Assembly: GCA_015680685.1 (NCBI GenBank)
Contig: MNCI01030210.1
Span: forward strand, 10,483-55,151
Direction: 5' to 3'
Length of the DNA stretch: 44,669 bases
DNA from: Gnetum montanum
Taxonomy: Eukaryota > Streptophyta > Gnetopsida > Gnetales > Gnetaceae
The translations under genes were made by a program, and so were the position numbers. The notes beneath the pieces are model-generated. The model ran no database searches. It had not been told where the DNA came from and was given only the letters and a program-made list of their open reading frames with translations. Positions 10,512-20,538 of the stretch are shown piece by piece (position 1 is the stretch's first letter; the number at the start of each line of letters is the position of its first letter).

Positions 10512-12716
10512 AAAGAGGCTACGCTTACTGGCTCTTTGGGACCAATCTTAAACAAAGGGATTATTCGTCTTCTCCCTAAAACAGGAGATCCTACTTGTAT
10601 CTCCAATTGGCGACCTATCACCTTACTTAATGTCGTTTACAAAATTTGGGCAAAATGTTTGGCCTTGCAATTAAAGAAAGTCCTTGCCTTTATTGTTTCC
10701 CCCCAGCAGACCGGCTTTGTTCCGGGAAGATACATATTAAATAACGTAGTGGCTGCTTGGGAAGGTCTTAAGTGGGCTGAGGATGAGGGTCAGGATATCC
10801 TCCTGATGAAGCTTGACTACGCTAAAGCCTATGATAACATTAAGTGGGACTTCATTATCCAAANNNNNNNNNNNNNNNNNNNNNNNNNNNNNNNNNNNNN
10901 NNNNNNNNNNNNNNNNNNNNNNNNNNNNNNNNNNNNNNNNNNNNNNNNNNNNNNNNNNNNNNNNNNNNNNNNNNNNNNNNNNNNNNNNNNNNNNNNNNNN
11001 NNNNNNNNNNNNNNNNNNNNNNNNNNNNNNNNNNNNNNNNNNNNNNNNNNNNNNNNNNNNNNNNNNNNNNNNNNNNNNNNNNNNNNNNNNNNNNNNNNNN
11101 NNNNNNNNNNNNNNNNNNNNNNNNNNNNNNNNNNNNNNNNNNNNNNNNNNNNNNNNNNNNNNNNNNNNNNNNNNNNNNNNNNNNNNNNNNNNNNNNNNNN
11201 NNNNNNNNNNNNNNNNNNNNNNNNNNNNNNNNNNNNNNNNNNNNNNNNNNNNNNNNNNNNNNNNNNNNNNNNNNNNNNNNNNNNNNNNNNNNNNNNNNNN
11301 NNNNNNNNNNNNNNNNNNNNNNNNNNNNNNNNNNNNNNNNNNNNNNNNNNNNNNNNNNNNNNNNNNNNNNNNNNNNNNNNNNNNNNNNNNNNNNNNNNNN
11401 NNNNNNNNNNNNNNNNNNNNNNNNNNNNNNNNNNNNNNNNNNNNNNNNNNNNNNNNNNNNNNNNNNNNNNNNNNNNNNNNNNNNNNNNNNNNNNNNNNNN
11501 NNNNNNNNNNNNNNNNNNNNNNNNNNNNNNNNNNNNNNNNNNNNNNNNNNNNNNNNNNNNNNNNNNNNNNNNNNNNNNNNNNNNNNNNNNNNNNNNNNNN
11601 NNNNNNNNNNNNNNNNNNNNNNNNNNNNNNNNNNNNNNNNNNNNNNNNNNNNNNNNNNNNNNNNNNNNNNNNNNNNNNNNNNNNNNNNNNNNNNNNNNNN
11701 NNNNNNNNNNNNNNNNNNNNNNNNNNNNNNNNNNNNNNNNNNNNNNNNNNNNNNNNNNNNNNNNNNNNNNNNNNNNNNNNNNNNNNNNNNNNNNNNNNNN
11801 NNNNNNNNNNNNNNNCTCAAATGCCAGGGTAGCCACCATCTGGTTTCAAAAGGGAGTTGTTTCTCTTAGCTGTCTTCGTCTAACCAATCAGTGGATTACT
11901 TGGGATATGTTCGAAAACTTATATGGGGCTTCCAGAATTATGCAGCATTGCCTTGACAAACTTTATCACTTCATTCATCAGAATTTGCATTTGGATGCTT
12001 CGATTCCTAGTCTCTTCCATGGTCTTCAATGGACTAATGGATCGAACCTTCTACCCTATAAACCTCATGTGCCCTTTCAGTTGTTGCATGATTCCTCTAC
12101 GATTGTTAACCGCTACAATTGATCATGGCACAAAGAAGAGTCTGAACAGTTTTGACTCTCTCTCTTTTCACGAGTTTGGAGCCTTCCGACTCTTCCAAAA
12201 ATTAAGTAGTTTCTTTGGTGCCTATTACATCAAGGCCTACCTATCGGCAAACGTTGTGAATACCTTGGGATTTCAAACCCTACCTGCCCTCTCTGTGGAG
12301 GTCCTGAAAATTTTATCCACGTTTTTTGGCATTACCCTTTCACTCAGTCTTCATGGGAATGGGTTTCTAAGGTTTTTCCTTTGTGCACATTCTCCCATGA
12401 GGATATCTTATTCGGCTTTTTGGCCACCCCCTCCTTTGACCTTCAGTTTCTTTGGAAAGTTATTAGGCCCCTCATTCTTTACTTTATATGGAAGCGCAGA
12501 TGCACTAACACTAATTCGTCCAACTCTAACCATTTAAATATTATGGAAAAATCTCAAATTCTTTGCCTTGTGCATTTCCAAATTTTATCTCGTACTTTCA
12601 AGTTAAAGTTGGATACTAATCAGTTGTTTTATTGTTTGCAGCCTTGGAGCAGATACACCAACTCGTGCACTCTTTCCAATCTCGATCTGTTGCATTGGCG
12701 TGTGTTATCATCATAA
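10512..12716 (+). pseudogene. L1-like LINE ORF2 fragment (reverse transcriptase)
   Basis: The sequence enters in mid reverse transcriptase with SLGPILNKGIIRLLPK, NWRPITLLNVVYKIW, QTGFVPGRYI and LDYAKAYD. The Asp at 10815-10817 is the first catalytic Asp (motif A). Positions 10864-11815 are unsequenced, so the FADD motif cannot be judged. After the gap the same coordinate frame continues to the C-terminal zinc-binding domain of plant LINEs, with SLPTLPKIK, FLW, NPTCPLCGGPEN and H. The fourth zinc ligand after CPLC...H is Tyr (12333-12335) instead of Cys. Stops interrupt it (12120 and near 12154). The 5' part (endonuclease) is absent, as is usual for truncated LINE insertions. No poly(A) tail or target duplication is evident. 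Confidence 0.8.
10864..11815. other. Assembly gap of 952 N
   Basis: This is a run of N inside the LINE. The LINE frame is the same by coordinate on both sides, so the gap length is compatible with a true estimate. Confidence 0.99.
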
Positions 12717-12875
12717 TTTTGAGCATTTTGAGCTCTTTGTTGTTCTCCTGGTCTTATAAACTCGCAGTTCCTAAGGTTTCGCAGCATTAGGTAGCTCTTT
12801 GGCATGTACTCCCTTCTTCGGCATGTACTCCCACACCCTGAGAAAGATTATGTTTCCAGATGTTTTCTTTCAACA

Positions 12876-12930
12876 AGTCTAAGGCCATTTCAAGCCATAA
12901 TTAGTTTAAGGCCATTTCAGGCTAGACCAT
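12876..12930. repeat. Two units of the AGTTTAAGGCC repeat (E1)
   Basis: AGTCTAAGGCCATTTCAAGCC and AGTTTAAGGCCATTTCAGGC are about 27 bp apart. They match the tandem repeats that lie beyond the gag-protease frame in E2, E3, E4 and E5. They mark the surviving 3' edge of E1, which is cut off where the LINE begins. The stretch 12717-12875 holds nothing I recognise except a doubled TCGGCATGTACTCCC-like phrase. Confidence 0.6.
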
Positions 12931-13035
12931 CATATGAAAAAGCATAATAAGGACAATGCGGAAAGAGAAAGAGTAAATTGCATAACAGTAAACAATGTGG
13001 ACTAATGTGACATGTCATGCCAACGTGTTTCTTAG

Positions 13036-16000
13036 CTAGATCTGTATTTTCTTCTTGATTGTCTTTAGTTTTGGCAATGTGTATGGATGAGAAGGCTTAT
13101 TACAACATTCCTCTATGCTACCATCTTCTCCCTGAAAGGGTAGTTTAGCCCAAGATAAGCTTTCATTGGCCATTGTGTTGACCTGTTTAGTTGTTGGGGC
13201 AAGGGTTTGATCTTCATGGATTTCAATCTCTGAACCCTGTTCCATTTCCATGTTGTTAACCACTTGGGGGATCTTCTTATCACCATGGATGATCACTTCT
13301 CCCCCTGCATAGGGCAAGTGGATCTCTTGATGAATGGGTGATGAGACTACCCTTAGTTGAGCTAACCAGGATCTCCTCAAGATTAAGTTGAAACCAGGCA
13401 TCTCCTCGACGATGATAAACATTGCATCTATGGGGAATTGGTCCCCCACTATGAAGTTGATGTGTGTTGTTCTCTTGACTTGCACTCATGCCCCATTGAA
13501 TGACTTCAAACATAACGTTGTCATGGGACTGATCTAGTCAATCAAACCCAGTTTATCAACTATGAGGTATGGAATGAAATTGACAGCTACCCCATCATCT
13601 ACGTGTACTCTCTGAATTCAGTATTGGCCAACCCAGATAGTGATGAACATAGGCACTAATGTCACTTGATCCTTCTCTAGGTCATCCTTAATGGATTCAT
13701 CATGAAAGGTCAGTAGGGAAGGCCGAGGTTGTTCAGCAGCGAGGGGAAGCATGATTGAGTGGATTTTTTCTTCATCCGTTGGTAGGCTCTCATCCACAGG
13801 TATGAATGTTAACATGCGAACTATGGCCTCACGATGCTTTTGTGATGTCATCAGCAAGTCATAGAGGCTCAATGTTGTATTTTCTTGTTTAATAGCTTGC
13901 TTAACTTGTGTAAAAGTGTCGAGGAGATCACGTCCATGATCTAGTTATTTGTCACTCTTCTCTTCTTCCATTTGTTCTAGGAGATGAATCTCTCGGGGAG
14001 GAACAGTTTTTGGTTGAGGGTTGCATTTTATTGGGTTGGGAGAAGATGGTCATGTTTGTGCAGTGTCATCTTTTTTAGAGGGTGGGGCCAAGGACGCCGA
14101 GGCGAGGGGCATAGGCTTGGAAAATCCCAACGTAAGTCGGTCCTTGGCTGTGTTACCCATCATATGCCCTTCTCCTTTCCTGTTAGGTTGTGATTGAGGC
14201 ATTGAATTAGAGATTTTCTCCAATGTAGCAGGAGAAACTGACGGCTTTGGCACCCTGATGACAAAGGCTGCCTTAGGTGTGGGCATGGGCAGGGCCGCGG
14301 CTTTACCGATAGTGGGCTGAGGAACGATGGTAGGAGATGGGACTCGGATGATGAAAGGTTGTCACTAAGCTGCACCCATTGATGTTGACAGGCTTGTCAT
14401 TTGAGGTGGACGAGGGGGTACATGCAGCACAAAGAGTTACTTTGGCTGTGCCTAGCTATCACCCTCTGTACCCACTACATTGATAGTGTACCCTACGTTA
14501 TTTACTTTTAACAGATCTTGGTACACATGCATGGATTGGTTTTTCGGATAGACCAAACTATTGCTGTCTAGGATTAGTTTACCTTGATCAATCATGTATT
14601 GAATGTCATCTTTCAACGCCCAACAGTAATCCGTGTCATGACCACACAATTGGTGGTAGTCGCAAAATCGGTCTAGCCTGAAGTTCTTGGGAATTGGCTG
14701 CTCGTTAGGCAGGGCCAAGAAGGGATTCTTGAGCAGCTCACAATGGTGCCTATGTCATTTCAGATCCTCCTTGGACATTGCCTTGTGTTGGATGTGGCCA
14801 GTTCCCATTAATTGCTTTAGAAGTTCTGAAGGCTTTACAGGTAGAGCCAAGTATTTTGAGTGATCTTTACCCTCAAAATTAGGCCTCGACTATGGGGATG
14901 CCTCAGGGGTGGGTGTTGTTTCCTAGTTGGTACTGTTTGAGCTAGTTGTGGGCTCAGCAGATGCGGTAGATGCCTTTTTGTTGTTGTGTTTCTTTTTAGC
15001 CCCTTTGGCTACAACTTCTACCATTGTTATTGCAGCTTTGCCCTTGTATTTGCTCTTGTTGTGGGCATTTTTGTAGACCACATATGCTGGGTCTTTACTA
15101 GCCTTGGCCACATTTGAAATGCTCCTAGTCTAAGCAAAGGCTTGGATGAGGGAGCGGGGAGTGAGGTAATACATTTTAGACTTGATAAAGTTGTTAACTG
15201 TCCCCTTGAAGATTGCCAACAGATGAGCCTTCGCAATGGGTTCATGGATTTCATTCAAGGTGGCACTCCACCGCTATATAAACTTTTGGACTGGCTCGAG
15301 TGAATCCTGCTTAACTCCCATTAATTGGTCCAACGTGACTTCTTGTTTCAAGTTGTATATGAAATGAGTCACGAATTAGGTTAGTAGCTCTTCCAAGGTT
15401 GTGATGGTAGAGTGTGGAAGTGCACGATACCAGTTTAAAGCTTTACCCGTTAGGGACATAGCAAAGACATAGATGATGGTATGTGGTCATTGTTGTAATA
15501 ACAACAAATCTGACCTGAAGATAACCTAATGGGCATTGGGATTATCCTTCCCATTGTATTTTGTAAAATGGGGGAGTGGCATCCTAGGAGGCAATGATAA
15601 AACAGGTACTGCTGGACTAATAGGATCATCATGGTAAAAATCCATGACCTGTATTGTGTCAGAACTATTAACCTTGAGGCATTTAACCTCCTCGGTAAGG
15701 GTTTGGATAAGCTAAAAGGCTTGATCCAGACCTGTGGATGAAGAAGTTGGTTGTGAAATAGTAGTGGGAACCACGTTGGGTGGTAGGATAGGGGTAGCAA
15801 CATGGCCTGTGAACGATGTAGTTGTAATCATCCCTACAGGTGGTATCGTCTGCATCATCCACCACCCGGCAGGTGGTATAGGCAGGGCTACCATGGTCGA
15901 TTGTGTCACAGGGTACACTGTTTGCATAGTCAGGAGGATAGGCAATGATCCTGCAATCGGGTTCACTACTTGTGGGACCTGGCTTTGATTATGTGGGATA

Positions 16001-16815
16001 TAAGACATCTGTGTAGACTATGCAACAAAAGGTGATGCATTCGGAGCCCACCATGCAACGGTGGCTGGTCCTGCTGTCAACGGTTGTGTGGGAGCAATGA
16101 TTGGGATGGTAGAAGTAGTATCTAACTGAGAGGTAGGTACTACATGTACATGCGGTGATGTAGGCATAGGTATACGATGGAATGGGTTGGCTAACTAGGA
16201 TTGCAGAGGAATGGTCTGTGAAAGAATAACACCTGGGAAGGTAACCAGAGAGAAGAAATGCTGGTTGGCCACATGTGCAACACGATCAATGGTAGATGAT
16301 GATGATGGTGTAGTGACCATGAATAGAATATTTATACGAGACGCTACAGGACGAGGAGCCATGACAAAGTTAGCGTGACTGCCTCCCTTAGAATGGGCAT
16401 CTAGGTCCTCTTGCCCATCATGAGATGCTTCCTCACAGAAAATTTTATCTCGTTGTTCCGTTGACTCTTTAGTCATCAATAGCTAATCCAACATCCATTG
16501 ATGTTGATTCGTCAGGGGTATGAAGGCATCAGGTGAAGGCACAAATTCTTTTCCATTACAGTAGATGAACTCGTATTCGTGTTTCACCTCAAGTTCTTGT
16601 GGGTACATAGGCAGGTTCACCGCAGGCTTATCACAGAGGAAGTTATAGTGTTCCGTGCGCTGAGTGTGTCTCTCTAGCTCTTTATTTTGAATCTCGAGGA
16701 ACTGGCATACTAGACTAGCCAGTGACTCAGTAATAGTAGATGTAATCTGCACCATCCAGGGGTTTTCGAGGCTGGCGATGGTAAAAGCGGTGGTCGGTAT
16801 AGCAATTCTTTGCAC
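13036..16815 (-). pseudogene. Tat-like gag-protease pseudogene, element E1
   Basis: One continuous frame of 1260 codons on the minus strand carries roughly twenty in-frame stops and no net frameshift. In coding order it has an N-terminal conserved block (YNFL...YEFIY.NG.EF.P...IPLT), a Pro/Thr/Val-rich stretch, a capsid domain (PLPHFTKYNGKDNPN, LTGKALNWYRALP, WSATLNEIHEP), and a Lys-rich stretch. A CX2HX4HX4C zinc knuckle (14623-14664) and PFIIRVP-type repeats follow. The aspartic protease has VDDGVAVN (catalytic Asp near 13597) and FNLILRRSWL. The frame then ends in a SLSWAKLPF tail at TAG 13036. No reverse transcriptase follows. Most stops are CAG/CAA changed to TAG/TAA. The zinc-knuckle type fits the Tat/Ogre branch. 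Confidence 0.82.
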
Positions 16816-17035
16816 AGCTCGAGAGTAATGAGGACAAGGATAAAGATCACAAGGGAAAAGGTAAGCTAAGGCAAAGATGGGGTTTCTATCTTGTAGGATT
16901 TCAGAGGAATCATCGAAGTGACCGATCTATACCACACAATCTTGTAAACAACCACAGAGGTATTACGTTTACGTCAATCAAAAATGGGTATAGATAGCTT
17001 ACAGGACTACCCGTAAAACGTAGATCGGAGGTTCA
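16816..17035 (-). other. 5' leader of E1
   Basis: This is the region between PBS and gag. No gene is supported, although the gag frame may begin upstream of the ATG at 16815. Confidence 0.5.
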
Positions 17036-17054
17036 GGCCCTCCTTCTAGTGCTA
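17036..17054 (-). other. Primer binding site, E1
   Basis: The minus strand reads TAGCACTAGAAGGAGGGCC. It is a one-base variant of TGGCACTAGAAGGAGGGCC seen in E3, and it lies exactly 6 nt from the LTR end. The primer tRNA was not identified. Confidence 0.75.
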
Positions 17055-17731
17055 GAAAACTGTAACGACAAAAAATGTTAGTCGTTGGAAATATTGAGTG
17101 AAGTTCTATGTACACAGTTCCAACCCTAGATCCGTGCAAGGGCCATGCTAGAGAAAATGAATCCAAGGTGCCCTGAACGGTCTTGTCAATCAGACAGGAA
17201 CTTAGTTAATCGGTAAAATTTTGCAATGATCAGATTATGAGATGATGATTTCGATGGAAGGGTATAATATCGGTAATCTTGAAGGTAATGAGGACGATGT
17301 AAACGATTGTAAAATTTATGTAAATAAGATTCAATAAATTAAATTTGAAGAATGTGTGATCCTGAGATTTGGGATTTATCTTATAAACAAATACGTTGAA
17401 TACAATGATTATAGGTGGACTTTAGTTTAGACAAAGCGCATGCCAAGAAACAAGAAACTATCTAGAGATGAAGCAAGCAAAGGCCAATCTACCTTGTTCT
17501 AGCCAATCTAGGCCCAAGGGAGTCAGACTCGAAGCAAAGTGTCTGCTAGCTTGAAGTCTCTGATCAAAAGCTCTTGTCGGTCATCGTTGATGCTCTTCTA
17601 TTACCAATTCTTTCTCGCCCTCTCACCAGTCTTTTCCAAGAGATATTGCCAAAAATTTATCAAAAATGCCAACATTTGCCAATATTTTCTTTGAAAAATT
17701 GCCCTCCTTTTGAGCAGTGTTTGTCAAAGTA

Positions 17732-17737
17732 TTTATA
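17732..17737 (-). promoter_or_regulatory. LTR1 TATA box
   Basis: The minus strand reads CTTATAAATACTTTG. The distance from the LTR end (671 bp) is close to that in LTR3 (682) and LTR4 (683). Confidence 0.6.
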
Positions 17738-17832
17738 AGATTAGGATTAGGAGAAGAACACAGTTTAGATGATGCGTGTCTTAGACCCACAAAATACCAT
17801 TGACTCGATGTGCCATAGCTGAAGCTTACATC

Positions 17833-18082
17833 ATTACGCTGCACTACGCTCTGAAGCGTAGTGTGGCGTAATCTACCCTTGTCTTTAGTTCTGCAGGATT
17901 TCCTTAGAGCTTTGGTAAGAAATTGTCCTGCGGTTACGCTGCAATACACTTGGAAGCATATTGTGGCGTAAGAACCACTAATGCTTGAATTTTTCTATCT
18001 CTGTTGTTGCAACTAAATCAATTGCCAATTTGCGTTACGCAGTGTTATGCTACATTATGCTATGTAGCATAATGCGGCGTAA
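17833..18082. repeat. Three hairpins spaced 100 bp apart in LTR1 U3
   Basis: The arms are 17833-17850/17855-17872 (16 of 18 paired, loop CTGA), 17934-17950/17955-17971 (13 of 17, loop TGGA) and 18035-18055/18062-18082 (18 of 21). Each begins TTACGC and ends GCGTAA. Start positions of TTACGC are 17834, 17934 and 18035. Confidence 0.75.
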
Positions 18083-18335
18083 TATGCCAAATTTTAAGAT
18101 TTTCAATGATGGCCAGCTTGCAAAGTTGAAGTGTTGTAGTTGCACATTCCTCATTTCTATTCAATCCTCCTGAAGTCTACTAGGCTGAGTTGCGTAGCAT
18201 AGCATAGCAAGCCTTTAGCTGAAAGAAGATTGTTTGAAATGTGCCACTTGTGAAAATGCTTTACCTAAACTTTGAGACTTTGCTAAATCATTGAGGTCTC
18301 GAAATTTCACGGTGTTTCAAGTACATGACACAAAT

Positions 18336-19055
18336 ATTAGCGTGAATGTGGTGGAAAGATTAAAGTTAACATGAGTATAGGACCAAGCATTAGCATGAGT
18401 GCCTATGCCAACGTCAGTGTGAGTTCATAGAGTCAAAATCTACGTTGATAAGGGGCCAAAATCAGCATGAGGATAAGTACAGAACCATGGGCAGCATGAG
18501 TTTACGACCTAGTGAGTGAATATTCCAGCGTGAGTGAAATATTTTGGCCTTACCTTGTCTAATTTTAGTATGAAATCAGCATGAGTTTATAATGTCCAAT
18601 GTGAGTTAAGCCTCTTATTTAGCATGAGTAATGGTATTGTTGTTGATACTCAGCATGGGTGTTTTTCTCCATACTCACAGCGTGAATCATTTTTGTTTAC
18701 TAGGTGAGTGTATTTTAGCGCTATACTTGGCAGTGTGTTTTAGTGCAACACCCCTAAGTTGCAGCGTGAGTATCTCTTAGCATTTGGCGTGAATAGCACA
18801 AGTGGACGTTCGTGTTCATGGGCATAGCATGAGTTGGGCCTTAAAAAACATTACACAATCCTTTAGGATGAGATCAGAAATAACTTATGAAAGATTAGCT
18901 CATGTAAGGAATGCGAGAGTAGCAGGCATCCAAGGAAGAGCTGGTTATTAGTGATGCATTTAAATGGCATGGCTTCAAACGGCATGAATTACTTGCATTT
19001 TATCTTGAGTTATTGCCATCTTGTAGGCAGCGTGAGTACCTCCCCTAAATTATGA
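18336..19055 (+). repeat. Array of about 18 AGCRTGAGT words
   Basis: Words such as AGCATGAGT, CAGCGTGAGT, AGCGTGAAT and AATGTGAGT recur every 20-60 bp (for example near 18391, 18492, 18530, 18575, 18620, 18763, 18826 and 19029). Intervening sequence is not repeated. Variation is mostly CG to CA. Confidence 0.65.
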
Positions 19056-19061
19056 CATGAG

Positions 19062-19343
19062 TTACTCCCCTAAGGATCCAACGTTATAAGGTTTGATCAG
19101 AGCTTCAATTTGATGCACGTCAGGCATCTGCTTAAATTCCAGAGCCACTGCCTTCTTGAGAGCATGAGTAGTGATGCCTTTATTCCACCGGCCATGGCCA
19201 ATCACATATCCCACTAAAGCTTTGCGACTGTTAATTCCCTCGCCTATGTCCATGGAGGTTTCGCCAATAGGACGCCCATCCATGCAGACAACCTTGTAAA
19301 ATTCATGAGGGAATAATTTCTCCTCCATGTGCTTTGCCACCAA
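19062..19343 (-). pseudogene. GNAT N-acetyltransferase gene fragment
   Basis: An open frame of 94 codons reads EEKLFPHEFYKVVCMDGRPI, then MDIGEG, VGYVIGHGRWNKGITTHALK, and MPDVHQIEALI.PYNVGS. This matches the RimJ/RimL-like GNAT acetyltransferases of plants, which have a WGKGIATRA acetyl-CoA loop, LERLEALVD and ENVGSQRVLEKAGF in the same order. The Q/RxxGxG/A loop is here RWNKGITT. The N-terminal part and the last conserved block (VLEKAGF) are missing. It lies in the retrotransposon chain in the same orientation as the elements. I infer a captured host gene piece. Activity is not expected. Confidence 0.65.
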
Positions 19344-19723
19344 TTCTATACATCATCTCTACAAAAATCCTGAAGAGTCACCCTATGCTCTTTTGCCTTT
19401 CCCTTTTCTTCCATTGATTCCCGATGCTGCTTCTTAGTTTCCACCTTGGCTTTATCTTTGTTTGCCTTTATAGTTTCATGCCTTGCTGCCCAAGATATTC
19501 TGTTATGGGAGAAACACAGGAAACATGCATAGCCGTATTTTAAAATTCAGTCGCGAATATTGGCCCTATACCTTAGGTGCCAAATAATAATTATTAGGAA
19601 ACATTATGTCATAATGGATTGGTATCAGTTTATGTCATAATTCTAGGACTAAGTGTGGTGTCAGTTTACCATCATGATGCTAGGATGTAAGTGTTACTTG
19701 TGTTCCTATCCTTTATCTTGCAG
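19344..19723. other. 3' interior of E2, mostly unassigned
   Basis: On the minus strand, 19353-19500 reads as a Lys/Glu-rich open piece of unknown origin next to the GNAT fragment. At about 19613-19686 there are two units of a repeat containing CAGTTTAYGTCATRAT.CTAGGA, related to the tandem repeats at 36645-36925. Confidence 0.4.
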
Positions 19724-19933
19724 GGCTTCAGTGTTGTGATTTGGTATCATCTGAGTGAAGAAGTGGCTCATAGTGTTGTTGAGACCCTATTGCCTGGTTC
19801 ATCCAATGGTATATTGGCATTTTTTGTTGATGTGGATGAGGGGCTATTTAAAGTTGGTGATGGCCCCAGTGGAGTGGCACTAGATGATGCGGATGAGCTT
19901 GGGGATCAAGCCCCTCCTAGCACTGATGTTTAA
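19724..19933 (+). pseudogene. Last exon of the antisense gene, E2 copy
   Basis: Starting after TATCTTGCAG, a good 3' splice site, a 70-codon open frame ends at TAA 19931-19933. Its tail VGDGPSGVALDDADELGD resembles the last exon of the E3 antisense gene (GEGAGPSGAADEEEGEGP). The preceding LSEE...VETLLP resembles MSEDEI...LEASLN at the end of E3 exon 3. The upstream exons are not found here. Homology is by eye and limited to a low-complexity acidic tail. Confidence 0.4.
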
Positions 19934-20329
19934 TTTATTTTTGTTAATGTTAGTTATGTTTTTTTTTGTATTGAAATTTTTTGGATTGTATAGAAGCAAA
20001 TGTATGATACAATGTTAACATTTGATATTATTCCATTTATACATTTTCTTTTGCTTTTTGTTTTTATGTTATTCAAGTTTTTTTTTATTTTAAGTTTTGT
20101 CCAAAATTTTGATAAACACAAGTGTAAACACAAAATATTTTATTTTTATTTTTATTTTTATATCTATTTTTTTATTTTGTTGTTTTAACTTCTTGTAAGT
20201 ATAAGTGTGAACGTAGCTGAAATGATAATAGCGTAGAAGAAGTGTAAGGGGCATAGTAATTTGTAAGGTAGGGATGCAACTATACATGCAAACAAAGAAA
20301 GTAATTTTAAAGAAATGGAAACGTAACTT

Positions 20330-20520
20330 GTTCTAGTTTAAGGCCATTTCGGGCCACAAGAAAACAAGAGAGATTTAAACCGCTTTAGTGGGTTTTAAAA
20401 TAAATTGGCCATTTCTGACCATGGCCAGTTTTATGTCATTGCGGACGTGTGATATTTTAATGTCTTTTCAGACAAGTAGTAGTTTAACATCATTTTAGAT
20501 GAGTAGTCATTTTAACAGTT
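20330..20520. repeat. AGTTTAAGGCC / AGTTTAACATCAT tandem repeats (E2)
   Basis: Units beginning AGTTTAAGGCCATTTCGGGC, CAGTTTTATGTCATTGCGGAC, ATTTTAATGTCTTTTCAGAC and AGTTTAACATCATTTTAGAT are about 30-50 bp apart. They lie beyond the stop of the E2 gag-protease frame. The stretch 19934-20330 is T-rich with no gene. Confidence 0.6.
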
Positions 20521-20538
20521 GAATAGCTTCTATAATTT

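Larger units (their letters stand above)
17061..19060 (-). mobile_element. LTR between E1 and E2 (LTR1)
   Basis: The plus-strand start TGTAACGACA is the 3' end of the LTR and lies 6 nt from the PBS. The first 150 bases align with the LTRs at 33170 and 43653 (shared AAAATGTTRRT, ACCCT.AATC..TG.G, GCCATGCTAG, GAGGTGC.CT). A minus-strand TATA box lies 671 bp in. U3 holds three hairpins and an array of AGCRTGAGT words. The right boundary is not visible. It may lie anywhere from about 18300 to 19690, and the GNAT fragment could be inside U3. Confidence 0.7.

Noticed and set aside
10829-11839. Long open frames on both strands across 10829-11839
   Set aside because: They consist almost wholly of N; only the LINE frame has real coding sequence on both sides.
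15734-15988. Open frame on the plus strand inside E1 gag
   Set aside because: It is the shadow of the Pro/Val/Thr-rich gag stretch on the other strand.
18336-19055. CRISPR-like array
   Set aside because: Words are 9 bases with irregular spacing in a plant retrotransposon LTR; no repeat-spacer structure.
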